From Lanius collurio (lineage: Eukaryota; Chordata; Aves; Passeriformes; Laniidae): DNA of 64,000 nucleotides. Of this stretch, positions 23,221 to 54,464 are shown one piece after another (position 1 is the first letter of the stretch; each line of letters begins with the position of its first letter). The notes below the pieces were generated by a model. It had not been told where the DNA came from. It saw only the letters and a list, made by a program, of their open reading frames with translations, and ran no database searches. Both the position numbers and the translations under genes were made by a program. The stretch covers positions 42,424,535 to 42,488,534 of the forward strand of contig JACBWW010000004.1 of the NCBI GenBank assembly GCA_020086605.1, written 5' to 3'.

Positions 23221-25781
23221 ACAACAGTGCTCTGGTAGAAGAAGCAACATGAGAAAAATGGATAAAAGGAGAAAGCAAGAGTCCAAGAGTTCATATGTGG
23301 CTTATGAAATAAGGAGCCAAGTAATGTATTTGAAAACAGATAAAAAGGAGCAAGCCTTAGAGACAAAATGAAAGGGGATCTATTAATGTACTAATAGGAT
23401 AAATCCTCTAAGATATTAATAGGTGACACCAATAGTAAATACAAACAGGTTCGTGTTTCTCTGATGTCCCTCTAAGGGGCCAAAAAATTCTGGAATCTCT
23501 CACGGATTTGTCAAGAACACAGACACAAAATGGCCCAAAGAGAGACCTCTGGAGCCTGTGCAGCCTGAGCCCCCGCACTCAGAGCCCACCCCAGCTCAGC
23601 CTCATGTCCCAAAAGCAAGGGGGTGCAGCTCTCCTGGTGCTCACCTTCCCCTGGCTGCAGCACAGCTGCTCGTGTACTTGCATACTAATGGTGCTGGGTT
23701 ATGCTGCAAGTTTTGCTCATTTTCTATTTTTGCAGGGCAGCAGATTTTACTACAGCTCCTCCAAAATGCAGCAGCTGACAGAATCAGGGAGCAGCAGTGC
23801 AAACTCCAAGGCAAGGCAGAGGATTTGAGGTCTCCTGCAGTTGCAAGGATTTCTAAATTGGCTTTTCACTCCATATTGATGAATTTGGTCTTTTTATGAA
23901 TTGCATTAATTGTAGATATTTAAGAAGGCAGATAATGACTCTGAAGTGCTTTGGAGACCTAGAGATGACCATCTTCAGACCTTTACGGTGCTGGAGGCCA
24001 GACCAGAAAGTGAATGCCTCCACAGAGATTCCCTGCCTGGTCCTGATCAGGAGCCTGGTGTTGCTGCGGGGTTTGGAACATCCTTGCTGCTTTCATGGGC
24101 AGCAACCCAGGAGCTGGACACTACCAAAGGAGAGGAGAAACAGCAACCTGCAGACCAGTAAAGTGGCACTGCTCTTGTTAACAAGGTCATAACCCATGCA
24201 TTAACTCTACAGACTTAATTGTTACATCTTTCCTGTTTGTTTTCTTTTTGTTTGTTTGTTTGTTTGTTTGAGTCTTTTATACTGAAGTCACCAGTAAGAT
24301 TTTCATGGCTAGATAACTGAACTATGGCCTAGCCTGCCTTAGTCTTGCATAGTTTGCTCCAGTTATTTAATCTAATAGTAGTATCTGAAGAACCCAAATG
24401 AAAAATTGTTGCAGCTCTTAAGGGAGCCTTGAGAGTTACAGCTCATGATCTGGATCCACCCAGATTGGGAAATCATAGCTGCAGCTTTGGAAAAAGTTCT
24501 CTAAAATGACAATAACTGAATGAACTCAGTAGTTTTATCAGTTTACAGGAAAATCCCATGAGAAGGAACAACTTGAGGAAAAGCAGCTAGCCCTGGTGTC
24601 AAACTGATTTCAGTAATGGCCTTTTAAGCAATTTAGGAGGAATTTAGGAGGAAGGGTCAAATAAGAAAAGAAACAGAAAGCAGAGATTGAAGCAGGCAGG
24701 AGACTAAGTGCTGTCAGTAGCTAAGGAGTTAAAATTTGAGAGAACTGGGGGTTAAGCATATATATGTGGAGGACTGAAATGGGATAAAGAGTAATGGATT
24801 GTAAACTATTATGACTGGGCCACAGTAGAAGTAACACTGGAGAACAATGTTAGCTGTGTTAATAGCCAAAGCTTCCCTGCCAAGTCTTGCAGTTCTTTAA
24901 AGAGGAAATTATGAAAATCATATATCGTGGATAAGGATGGCAGAAGTCGACACAGAAATGTTATAAGTGATCATGCAAACAACTCTGTGTAATTCTCCCC
25001 TTCGCTGTCCCCCACAGCTGTTTAGCAGCCTCCACACATCCCAAGCCCTGATACTGCACAGCTGCATAACCTTGGGCCAAACTTCTGAGCAAACCGCTAA
25101 GTTATGAGACAGCCTGCAAGAAGATAAGAAGGGAAAAAGCAGGGGGAGGAAAACTGAGAGCTTTGGGTCAGATCAAGCCATTAATATCTACACTGAAAAC
25201 TGCATGAAACTGGGTTTGAACATCCAAACCAGATGTTTACCTTCCTCAGAAATGGCCAGCAACAGAATTAGTCACACACCTGAGCTACATCAGGTGATAG
25301 TGATATTAGAATAACTAAGAACAAGACTCATGAGGTTTCTATAAGAGTTGCTTTGGGGAAAATAAAAAAAAAAAAAAGATTAAATTTTTCTCTCAAATTG
25401 TAATTAAAAAAAATTATCTTGTCTTTTTTTTCTTTTTAAATAAAATAGATTTTCTCCTCTTCCTTGCACCCAGGAGCCTAGCACACAGCTCTTGACTTCA
25501 ACGTTTTAGCTTGGCCATGCTTTTTGTCTCTGCTAAGCCTCTTCCAGCAGTCAGCAGAAAAGCTACCCAAAAAAACCAGCAGGCCCTGGGTGTGTCCCGC
25601 TGCCCTCCTCCGAGCTGGCCCTACATACAAAAGTGGAAAGCTGTTGGGGTCGCATGGTGACAGGCAGCAGTGCCAGTGTTTGGAGAAGACAGGTAGGAAT
25701 TACCTGGGAGCTAGGTGAGGGCAGAGCGGGCGCGTCGGGAGCTGAGAGGGAAGAGGGGATGAAAATTGCTCAGTTCTTGTA
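23221..25781. other. Intergenic DNA just downstream of TH
   Basis: No gene is supported. Some of 23221-25100 could be further retroviral remnant but I cannot assign it. A (TTTG)n microsatellite sits at 24246-24270. It includes the TH 3' UTR (adjacent to 25781), whose end is not defined by a canonical poly(A) hexamer. Confidence 0.55.
24246..24270 (+). repeat. (TTTG)n microsatellite
   Basis: Six consecutive TTTG-type units, flanked by T-rich sequence. Confidence 0.95.
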
Positions 25782-42865
<17,084 letters not shown>

Positions 42866-42893
42866 CTTTGCTCTTCCACGAGCTCTGCTGTCT
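42866..42893 (-). other. TH: TH 5' UTR, cap site estimated
   Basis: A short leader between the start codon and a cap site placed about 29 bases downstream of the TATA box. The cap position is inferred from TATA spacing only. Confidence 0.55.
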
Positions 42894-42914
42894 GCTTTCC
42901 AGCTCCTTGCTAGC

Positions 42915-42922
42915 TTTTTATA
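42915..42922 (-). promoter_or_regulatory. TH: TH TATA box
   Basis: The minus strand reads TATAAAAA, about 50 bases upstream of the start codon, where mammalian TH promoters have theirs. Confidence 0.9.
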
Positions 42923-42931
42923 GGGCAGGGC

Positions 42932-42939
42932 TGACGTCA
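42932..42939 (-). promoter_or_regulatory. TH: TH proximal cAMP response element
   Basis: A perfect palindromic TGACGTCA lies 9 bases upstream of the TATA box. A CRE in this position is a known hallmark of TH promoters and binds CREB-family factors, linking transcription to cAMP and depolarisation. Confidence 0.92.
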
Positions 42940-45900
42940 AAGACTCTTTCAAATCTTCTCTTCCCCTGCCACCTCCCCATCACCACCTCCCTCCTTTCTC
43001 CCCCTCGGGCTGAGAGGAGGAGGGGATGTGAAGGAGAGAAACGTGTCTGTCCCATTAAATCTAATCGCTACAAAGATTGCAGACACCCTGCCTTCGCAGA
43101 CCAGACAATCCCCCACCTGTTTGCCTGCATCCAAAAGATTTCTACTCTAATTTACCCCTCCTCTCCTTTTCCCTCCCTCCACTTCTGGATGGAGTTCATT
43201 CTCATTACATGTTTCAGTCCGATACATTTGCTTCTCCAGCTTGGGAGGTGCATGAAAGGATTTTGATCTGTGAAAGGATGAAATAAAAGGAAAGGAGAGA
43301 TTTAGCCCTCTCCAGCCTTTTTTTCCCCTTGTTTGCCTTGTCATGGAGGCAGTAAAGTAATAGGAAAATAACACTGATTCCCCCAAGGCAGCTGCGGGAC
43401 TGGATGCTGTTCTCATGTATGCACGTCCTGGTGCCTGGCTACTGACAACACTGTGCCTTTCAGGGCTCCCTCACCACCTCAGAGCTTGATCTGGCCATGT
43501 CACTCTGACAGCAGGAGGGCAGGATCCGAGTCCTTGGAAATGAAAAAGGCTTTAGAGGAAATAACCTGGAAAAACCCTCTCAGTCCTGCTTTCCCATGGG
43601 CTTTGCTCCTCTTGCAGTAATTCCTAAGAGACCGAATGCCTGAGTACAGCTGAGGCTGTGACAGTGAGTGGCAGGTCATACCCATCCCAGGGTCTCTGCT
43701 TTGCTGTGAGTAAAACTGGCATTTTTCTCTGATTTGATTTGCAGCAGCTGTCCCACCCAAACAAGTGCTGCAGGAATGCATGGCCATGCTTTATGTGAGC
43801 CACCACCATCCTGGTGACAGGCCACTGACTGGTACAAATCCCTGTGGCAGGGAAGCTGGTGGCCTTTCACCAGCTGACTGCCTGAGAGCTCACCCACAGC
43901 CTTGCTGACAGCAGCACTGATACCTGGTTTGGGTTGGTTGCTCATCATTCACACAGCAGGACAGCTGAGTTTGTCCCAGCCTGCTGATGACTTTTGCAGT
44001 GCCAAAAGCTCTTCAACAAGACACTGACCTCCCTGAGGATGCAAATCTGTTGATGTTCATCAAACACCAGGGAGCAGGCAGTGTGATCAACACTGCTGGC
44101 CCCACCAAGGCAGCTTGGGAAGCTCATTGGTAGGAGCTGAAGATGAAGTAAGCAGTTGGCAGCAGCTAAAGATTGGTGCAGTAGTGAGACAAAATTGATA
44201 TGGAGCATCTTCTCTTATTGCAGGTGCTGAGGGTAATCTGCTGCTCAGTATGGTAGAAACCAGACAAAGGAGTTAAGCAGCCATCTATCCCCAGCCTCTG
44301 TGTCCTCCCATGTGGTAACGCCTCAAACACTGAGAACAGCCCTTGCTTTTGCTTTAATTTCATCCCTAATCCCCTCTGATTCTCCTAAACTGTCTATTTG
44401 CTCTGTACTAAACCCTAGATGCTCAAAACACAAGCTAAAACCCCACCAAGATGTTGGAGGGTAATGCTGCCTGGTGTTGCAAGATTTTCTCGGAAAACAT
44501 TTTGGGGGCAGGTTCCAAGACACTCCACTGCCCAGAAGCCAGTCAAGGAGCAGCATTGCAGGCTCAGTCACCTCCTGTCTTCTGGGGTGGCTTTGGGAAC
44601 CCTCTTACTGGGGGATACAATTAGCACAATGCTGTGCCTCATTTATTTTTCTGTCGCTGGCTGAGATGAACCGTGGTTGCTGGACAGGCTGGGGTGCCGG
44701 GAACATGGCTCTGAAGACTGCAAGGGAAAAAGAATCAGAAATAAAGCTCACATATCTTTCATGGTAGGCACCAGCAAAGAGACCTCAGTAGGGATTCTTT
44801 AACTCCATTAATGCCAGTAAAGTTGACCTACAAAGAGGGCAAAGGACACGGCTCTTGCTCACAGTCTAGGAGGAAGCTGCAAAGGCATTAAGGATGAAAA
44901 GGCATAGCTAGGCTAAGTACTTCAGAAATGTTTAGTTAAAACTATTTAGAGATTTTGATAGTGCAATACACCATTAAAAATAAGATTGTCAATGAAAGGC
45001 CTCGCCAAGACTGGCCCAGTTTCACTGGGATTTCATTCAGAAAGGGAAAAGGGACTTAGGAGGAAAGTTACAAGAATTGTATTTGAATATATTTACCAAA
45101 TCAGGTTTTAAATGTGGATGAATTATTCTGGCTTGCAATACCTTTAAAACAGCATGTAAAATATGGAATTACAACATTTTTTATTTGAGATTTTCAGTTC
45201 AATTTAAGAACAAAGACAAAATTCAAATTAATTGGTTAATTTAATCCTTTTTCCTTTGTTCTATTTTCTTATCTTAAAGTCAGAAAGAGAAATAATTTTG
45301 CTAGACCTATTATTTTTGGAAACTGACTTTGTTTAAAGGTCTGTTTAGAGATATATTTGCCAGTGATGATAAACCTAAAATCAGCCATCACAGCAAGTTC
45401 CTGTTATCCAAATCTGTAATAAATTTACTAAGCGGATAGCCTTAAAATGTCAGTTCATGTAAAGAATTGAGAAAATTTGCAAAATAATAAATATGGGAAC
45501 AGAACAAGCCACTCAGCCTTCCTGCAGGCTGTAACCTATTCAGAGATCATATATGAAAGCTCTTCTGGCAAGCAGAGCCTTTAAAATGTGCCAATAACAT
45601 CAGACAAGTTTTCAAGATTATTGTATGACTAGATGGAATCTCTTTGAATATATTTTCTGTTTTCCTTTTGTCTCATTACATGTTGTTACTTCCCTCGTGA
45701 AATCCAGTACTTTATTTAAGATCGTCAGTCCTTCTACTTAGTTATCTTATCCCAAAGCCCTTGATTTTTAATCCCTTGTCTTCCTACTGTTGGCAAATTA
45801 GCCATACAACTCTTTTCTTCTTTAAGCCCTGCTAATCTGCCATCCCCATCCCCGTCTGGTGATGAAAGTCCTGCCTTGTATGGAAATGCTGTCCAGCATG

Positions 45901-48900
45901 GAGCCAAAGTTCTGCTTTCAGTACAACCATGGGCAAAACATCCAGATTGCCATGAGGGATGGTAAAAATTTCTCTTTCTGATAAGAGTGGACAATCAGGT
46001 TGGTTCTCCTGTCCTGGAGGAGCTGACAGAGGAAGGGAGCTGGGAGAAACCATGTGGCAGCAGGTCCTCCTTTTGGGCAGCAAGGTGGGTGGATGTCCTT
46101 CAGAGCAATTATATCTGCAAAAGGACTGGCATTACTTTTCCCCAGAAAGTCCAGTGCAAAGCTGTTCAACTAATTTTCCACCTGTGTCCTTCGCAGGGAA
46201 ATTCCTATCTTTTTGGAAACCACCCACAGCTTGGAATTTTTCATCTCTTTGTGTGTCTACATTTCTGTAAACCACCTGCCTGGGTCCATGTTTAAGTTCT
46301 GATGATATCAGACATGACTTTTTTTTTTTGGGGGGGGGTGGGTGGTGAGCCTCTTTGGTTAAACCAAGACAGGCTTGTCTCATCTTTTGTCATGTTTGAC
46401 TAATTACCAGATTTGCTAATAGGAAAGAGGAGCCTTTACGAAGATTCACAAAGGAAATACAACAGATGAATGGCTCTTCATCACTGCTTTGTTTCTCATG
46501 CTCCAACCACGTGACCATCCTTGAATGTGTGTGGGTGCCATGTGTATCCAGCTGTGTGTTTCAAGGGATTAATCTGCCATAAAGCAGCCACAGCAAACAC
46601 AGTTGGACACTGTTTCACTGCATTAGTCCCCAGACAGAAAAGTCCATAAACTGGGATGCTCTGGCTGTGCTTCCCTCAAGGGTGAAACAGACCTAGAAAG
46701 AATCCAGGAATGTCCTTAAGGTGCAAAGTACTGCTGGTCCTGTGGATGATCATTTCACCTGCCACTGGATGTGGGATTGGCGGTGCAGAAATAAAAACAA
46801 GATATAAATTTTTGTGGCAGGATCCATGTGGTAGGTTTGTGCATCCTCAAACATTGTTTACAATCATCACCATTTCTGGGCACTTCAGGTATGGGGACCA
46901 AGGGAAAACCCCACCTGCCAAACATCTGTCCCTACTTGTGGGGAGCTGGAGAGATGTCCAAGAACCAACCTCTACTCTTGATGCAAGTCCCAGGGCGAAC
47001 CAGTGGTGAAGGCACTTGGCAAGGGTGGGGGGTCTCTCTGGTGGGCCAGGGAGCTGCAGGGGCAGGGTTTGTGCTGTGACAGTGCCCCAGCAAGGCCCAA
47101 AGAAAGGCGTGGTGTACTCTGATGAGAGGGCGAGCTGCCATCTCCCATCACAACCAAGGCAACCCTGATAGCCATGAGGGGTACCCAGGCCCCCTTGCTG
47201 CTCTTTTTTCCACCCACTCACTCTCTCTCCCTCTTCCTCTCCACAGCATGAGTAATTATAGTCTGCTGTAATTTTGAAGCAATTATAGGGGGACGAGCCA
47301 GCTCCATCAAGAGATGTTTTTTCCTCTTCTCCCTTCACAGCTCCATTCAACATCCCCAAGCACCACAAAAGAGTTTAATAACCCATAATGACACCTCAAG
47401 CCTCCACATCATTGCACCCTCCCTAAGACTGGGCCAGCATCAGGATGAAAAAAAAAAAAAAAAAGAGATAATTAAAATCCTCACCTCCCTCTTAACTTCA
47501 CAGCCTCCTATTATCTAGAAAACACGGACTTCTGTGCTCACGCTCTCTCATGATGGATGAGCCCTGGGGAAGGGGTGCTGCAAGCAGTAGAGATGTGCTA
47601 ACTCTCCAGTCAGGGCACAGAGATGCTTTGTGCCACCCTGGGAGAAAAGCTCTGCCATTCCCTCCACTGCTGAGGCAACCTCTGGGACATAACGAGTCTC
47701 CATGCAGGGCTTGTTCTTCCAAAGCAAAATCAAAACTGCCAACTACTTAAAAAAAAAAAAAAAGGAAAACATGCACTTTCCTAGAGATGATGGAGTAGGG
47801 CTATGCAACCTCCTCCAATGGTTTTTTGCCTCAGTGTGTGCCAGTACATTTTCACATTGTAGTGTACAGGAGAGATCTGCTCCACAGATACAAAACAATG
47901 GCTTAAGGACCAAGGCCAATACCCACAACAGCTAAATGCAAACACCTGTGTCAGAGAATTCGCATTTCAGAAGGCCAGATTGGCCTTTAGCTAAATCTGA
48001 GAATATTCCTGTAACCCACACAAAATGTCTTCCTGCCCTCTATTTTGAAGCATGGGGCTGGCTAGTCTTGTAACTCTGTTTTCATCTCCGCATTCAGATA
48101 CAAATTTCTGTACTTATGTTGCTCAAACCTTGTCTCAAAAGCCATTGAATTTCCACTCATTGGACAACACTGAAAATAGAATTCTGGGAAGTTTTTGCAG
48201 CAATCAACTTTTCCAAGGAAAATAACCCGATTTCCAGCAAAACAGTGAAATGTTTGGGGAAAGGGTTTTCAAAGGGAATAGAGGCTACCTGGATGGAGGG
48301 GGAAAACAGCATCTTCCCAGGAACTGAAGATTTAGCCCTGAGCTTTCAGAAGGAAAAACCCAGTTCTCTCTTTCAGCAAATGGACCTGGAAAAGGCAAGT
48401 AAAAATTCAGAAATATTATATTGATGATTCACCTGCTGCTGCAGAATCCAAAACAATCATCTTGTCTCAGATCAATGGGGAAGCACTTAGGAGCAATTTT
48501 CTCTTTGGAAATGTGGGCATCAAGCAGAGAGTCAGGAGCAGGTGGCGGAATATAACCCACATCTCTTGGAACATGCCATTTTGTGGTGTTGTAAAGCTAA
48601 TTGATGACACCTCTGGCCTACTATGTTTCAACTTGTGGACAGTTTCTTTAACAAGATCATCAGGGAATGTCATCTTTGTGCAGGAAGGTAATTTATGTGT
48701 ATTGCAACAGATTTTCTGCACTACTAGCACTTCTGATTTTATGTAAGTCTGTGATACCAAATATTTTACTCCCAGTTCCTGGAGTTGGCTTTCCTTAAAA
48801 GAAATAAAATAATTAAATGCAGCCCTTTTGAGAAGTGAGGAATGATTGAGGAGGACTCTAAGAGCTGACTCTAATAGATGCCAAAAAGAAGGAAAGATCT

Positions 48901-51900
48901 TTGAGAAACAGTAATTCTGAAATGGAGGTCTGGCACAGAATTTTGGAACATTGAGTGTGACAGAGAATTTGATTTTTTTGGAATAATAAAAAAAAAAGGT
49001 GGTGCAGGTAAAGAGCAGCCAGAAAACATCCAAAACATTATGACAAGAAGAATCAAATGCGCACCGCTAATTCTATTGCCAACAATGAACACAGAAAACA
49101 GGGTCTGCCTTTCTGACAGCTCAGCTCATGGCCGTGGGCAAGTCATTTGACTCACGGCTTCATTTCCTGCCTTCTGCCACCAGGCTGGTAATTGCTATGA
49201 CCTTCAGCTGTGAAGAACCAGTTAATGGTGGGCAAGAGATGCAGAAATAGATAGAAATATTTGGCTCTCACCTCCTTTCATTCCTCTCACCTGATGTCTG
49301 ATTGTCCGTCAGGTCTTTGCATTGCTGAATACATGTGGAAAAGGGACTCATGCCATCGCTTATTTTTGCTCCAGATCCTTGGAAGTCCCAGCACTATTTG
49401 ATTTGCAGTGACCTCAATCTTCCAAATCTTCCTGTAGATGAAAAAAGAAAGTTAAGGACACATCCCCATTTTATTGCCAAGTTCATTATGTCCCAGTCCT
49501 GATGTATTCATTCCTGAAAGCCGGCTTTGGGGGACTTAGTCTCTTTGTGGCTGGTGACCATGGTGTCTGGCACGTTTAATCCTCTTGCTCATTCACCACA
49601 CCATGGAGTAAGACAGAGTTTATGCGACTCAAAGCAGCATCAGAAAGGAGAAAGACAAGCCTTGGTGAGGTACTCAAAGCAAGTTCCCACTGCCCTCTCA
49701 GAAGGAAACCCTTCACTGTGTGTTGGACTGGTCTGAGCGTGGCCAAAGCTGATGACATGGGACCAGAATGATTTTAGCCTATGGTCACCTGTGACTTGGA
49801 ACTTGCACTGCAAGGCTGCACAGTGTGGCTGGGATGGCTCTTGGCCCATATCTGCTCATGGTCCCTTCCTCTGAGTGTTGTTTTCTTCCCACCCACCCCT
49901 GCTGCTCCAGCTGCAGAAGCAAATGATGCCAGAAGAGGACAAGGGTTCTCCATCACCACTTTGTAAGTGTTTGCCCAAGACACTCCATTTTCATGAACAT
50001 GTAACTTCTTTGACATAGATACATCTTCCTCTCCCTCCTCTTACCCCTTTTCTCATCTTCTGTATCAGCTCCTGTTGCAAGCTCCAGGTCAGCAAGGTGG
50101 ACCAGCAAATTGCAGCTCAGTACAACTTCCATATGAACAGCAAACCGTCCACTTCTTACCCTGTCATATCCCTCTCTCCTGAGGCACTGGAAGACAAAAA
50201 CCATCCACCTGTCAAACAAAAGGTCTGATGTGATTTTAGAATTATGTGTCACACAAAGGGTCTCAGACCTATGAAAATGTCACCATATTGACTTCATACA
50301 AATGTTTATTCATTGTTCTGTTTGTACACAGAAAGACATTTTGCATTCAGCAGAGAATTGATGAGATTTATTACAAAGACAGCCAGTTCTCTACAAGAAA
50401 TTATCACCATCATTTCACAGTGGAGTCAGTGCTTTCCTACTGATTCACATCTGCTCAGAATCTCATCTTTTATTCCTAACAGGTAGTCATCAAGTAAATA
50501 AATACACAGAACAGAGCAGGAGGAAATATTTTCCTCTCCTTTTCAGAGGATGAATGTAAATGTATCACTCATGGCAAGGTTCATTCCACCCAGCAGGCTT
50601 AAGAGGATGACTCATCAAAGCCCTGTGCTTCTCTTCTGGATCTTCAAGGTGTATCAACAATGTTTTATTGATTTACAGTCATGGAAAGTAAAGAAAGAAA
50701 AGAGTCTGAGATCTCTACTGGAACAATACAACCTGACTTCAGTACTTCTGCCATTAAGCTGCTGGGATGACGCCATGGAAAAGTATATCTGAGATTATTT
50801 TTCCTATCCTCCTAAATGGTGGGACTGTGGGTTACACATACAGATCCCTGTGGATCTTTAGATTCATACAGGTCTTAGTGGAGAAGAGAACCAAAAGATC
50901 AATAGCTGAAACTTAGGCAAAGAAGAAAAGTTCAAGTCAGCACTAGGACATATATTTTTAATAGTGATGGCAAGCCAGCCAAATGGGCATTGTGAATGCC
51001 GTGTTCCCCTTTGCCTGAGGTGCCCCAACCAGAACAGGTACCTCACTTGGAGGCTATGTCTGAGACAGGACAGGGTAAGATGAATGAGGATGGACGGCCC
51101 ATGTGCTGTACAGGAGGAGATTGGCTGTGATGATCCGCAAGGCACAAAGCACGAAGCTGGGACAGGGACACCTACTGTCCCCAGCTAGGAAGCCCCAGGA
51201 AGGCAAGGTAGACCCCTCCCAAGACCCACCAGCACTGCACAGGTGATGCCCTTCCACCTTGCACCTGCCCAAGGCTGGTCTCGGAAAGCTCACATTTTTC
51301 ATGAGAAAAGACAGGTAAGAATACATCATCCCTGCAGAGTAAGTCTTTGGCCTTTCCCTTCATACCAGCTAGGAAAATTCACCTCTCTGCATCACTTAAT
51401 GTGTTAGAAATTACGTGGTTTGAGTGCTCATCCTTTCCCCTTTTCCTATTGGTGCTGGCCGTGCCTGCATCAGGACGTTTAATAGTACTTTCACTTATTT
51501 AATTTACATCAGGGACGTGCTGGATGGCAACGAGTGGGGATGGTCCAGGAGGGAAAGCACTACAGAGAAGAGGTTAAAAACTCCATGGATCTTTATTGTT
51601 CTCATTGTTCCCTTCTCATTCCTGCTTCCGAAACATCACCAGAAGCAAATAAATACCATTACAGGGGGAAGCAGGATGTGATTTTTCTCCTCTTTCTCAC
51701 ATTGCTTCCCTGCCTCTCCTGTGGGTTTGTCTTTCCCCACCTCCCGCTCCCTTCCTCCCTACCTACGTCTGACCTGAACAGTAGCAGAAGCCTGACCATA
51801 GCCTGAAGGGATTTGCCTTGTGCCTTTAGTGGGATGAAGTTTGGTTTTCCTTATCTGTCCCCGGCAGGGCCATGTGTTTTTTCTCTGCTCCCCATCCCTG

Positions 51901-54460
51901 CAGATGCGTGTTGAGGGCAACGAGAGACAAGGGGTCCTTGTAAGTGCCTTATGATAATTGCAGAGCAGTGACTGCTCTGAGAATCTAAATTCCTCCCTGA
52001 CATTTCCAGTCTAAAGCTCCCACTGACTCAGCTGCTGCTTGTGATATTTAAACAAGGATTATCTCCTTTTTTATTCTTTTCTTTTTTGATAATGGGATGG
52101 CAGAAGGTTAGTTTAACACTTTCCTGTGGCTGGTTTAGCTGTTTCAGATCCCATGCTCTTCAGGGCTGTAACCAAACCACTGCTTCCCAAGTCACTCATT
52201 TGGCATAACTGGGAGGATCAAAGGCTCCTGTCATAAAAAAACAAGGATCTTTCCCTGGATTGCCATCTTTTCCAGATTTTTCTTCAGTGTGAGCTTTAGC
52301 ATACCTGAAAATTTACTGCTTTAGGTGTAGAAGGACGGACTCCATTGGCTCCATCCCTCCAGGTCTCCAAGCATTCCATCTTACACCAATTTTTGTCCTC
52401 TAGAATAGATTTAATTTCATAGGGATGCTGAGAAACATCTCCACAAAGGAACCTCAAAGAACTCTAAGGACATTTTTTGGACCCCCAAGAGACACAAGTG
52501 CAGCGTCACTCAGGGAACAACAATGAGAGCTCTCCATCTGTTCAGGAATTACCTGGCAGGCGATGGACAGCATAGCAAGTAAGTAACACCACATCCAGCC
52601 CCATTTCCATGCTTCAAAAAGGTGTCCAAAAAGCAGAAAGTTGGTCCCCTCCACAACAGCACAAAAGAGACACACAGCCCCAACTCTTCCAAGAGTCCCC
52701 ATCATCCCAAAAAAGCTCTCCATGTCCTAAAGGGTGCTCTGGGGTACACAGGCTCCAGAAGGTTGTCATGGGGATTGCTCTCTTGGAGTTGCAGGAGAGC
52801 TGCAGCCTCCTCTCCAGTGCTCAGAAGCGGGAGCAGGATCAGTGTGGCTGATGACCTGCTATTACGGCATGCGCTGAGTCAGAGCAGCCCTTCTGCCATT
52901 TCAGGTTTACTCCTGAAAGTGGCCAAGGAACTGGTGAGGATGGGGTGAAGAAGAACAAAGGGGAGAACAGATGGGGTCCAGACTGGGATGCAGGACCAGC
53001 AGGACCTGCAGGACCAGCTTCTTTCCCTTTTACTGGGGTTTTGCAAATAACTGAGCAAAATATGAGAGGTCCTTTCTGCTTTTCATGGAGATTAAGAAGT
53101 TGGGAGGTAGGGAAGAGGCTTCCCCCTATCCTGTTGAGGAGGTTAGGATGGGGTGGACTTGACAAATTTAAGCAGTGTAGATGTGCTTGAAAGCATGGAA
53201 GAGCTGGGCACATGGCCATGGGCTGGACCCAGTGAGGCTGAGGATGGGAGCGAGGGTCTGCCTTTGCACACACTGTCCGTAGCACTGATGGTGGCAGTGG
53301 GGAGTGGCAGGGGCCCCGGTGTCTCACCACGTTCCCTATCGCACTGCCACAGTCAGGCAGAGCAAACATCCCTAAATGGAGCTGTTCCCACTGCACCGCA
53401 GATAAGCAGCACGGGCCAGGAGCAGGGACAGCTGCCTGTTTTCCCCCATGTTTCATGATGCAGGGCTGCTTTTCTTCCCTGGCAGTTCTTGGAGAAGGCC
53501 CCTGTTAAGCCCCTGTTTGATCAGGACCAGCACTGTTTGGAATGCATCCCTGCTGGGGGACGACCACAATTTGGGGCATCTTAAATAAGGAAATGGTGCA
53601 GAGATGGTGTGGCTCCACTGTCCATTTTAGGTCACCATCCCACCCTCGTCATCCCCCCTCCCAATGCCAGGCCTTTCTCACATGGACTCAGGGATATCAT
53701 CCAGGGCAGGGGCAATATACACCTCAGATGGGCAGAACATCTGATCTGCTTCTCGTGGTCCCCCCAACTTAAGCACCTGTTTCCACTCAGGGGGTGTCAA
53801 TTTGCAGCTGCCAGGCAGTGGAGATCATGGCTGAAATGAAATGCTGCTCCCTGATTTACTCCTTGAGGATAAAACTCCAGAGAAGGAGTGCTCTTCTTTT
53901 CCAGCACAGCTCGGGGAGCCAGCAGTGGGTGTTGCTGTGCACTGGCTGTGCACAAGACCTCCTCTCCTGGCACTATTTTCCCACAAAGACAGCAGCAGGC
54001 GGCCACCAAACCATTGTCAAAGCAGTGAATCCTAGACACAAAGATAAAAGGGAGGCCTGAGTGCAAGGCTGAGACCAGTTATCCTTAGATTATCCTTCCT
54101 AGCTTCTCATTTTCAAAAATTAACACCTCCATCTGGTCCAAACCTATTTGAAAGGCCTTCTGTACACGCAGCTCTTAGAGCATGTTCGGGGCTAGTCAGG
54201 TGAGAAGGCATTTAGAACATCTTTGTCAGGGAAATCCATGCTCCCAGATGGAAAACACATTGTGGGTAGTTCCCACTCGTCTCTTTTTGGTCATCTCTAC
54301 AGACCCAAAATGACCCAGAGGACTCCTCATGCCCAGGAAGGGCTTAAAAACTAGAATCAAAACAAGGTTATCCTCCATTCCCCAGGTGACATGTGACACA
54401 CTGGATGGCCAGATGGCCATGGTGCCCTTCCAAAGGACCTTCGCAGGCTGAAGGAGTGGT
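42940..54460. other. Non-genic DNA upstream of TH, proximal part
   Basis: No gene is supported. Unique stretches at about 44900-45520 and 47240-47400 look regulatory (see findings). Low-complexity runs lie at 46319-46345 (T then G) and 47449-47464 (A). The 188-codon frame at 48467-49033 on the minus strand is within chance expectation. Confidence 0.6.
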
Positions 54461-54464
54461 CAGC

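Noticed and set aside
48467..49033. 188-codon open frame on the minus strand
   Set aside because: AT-rich region, no recognisable domain or splice context; one frame of this length is expected by chance in a window this size.
52839..53456. 205-codon open frame on the minus strand
   Set aside because: Pro/Ser-rich translation typical of GC-rich non-coding DNA, including a 9-base tandem repeat (aggaccagc type) near 52990; no domain recognised.
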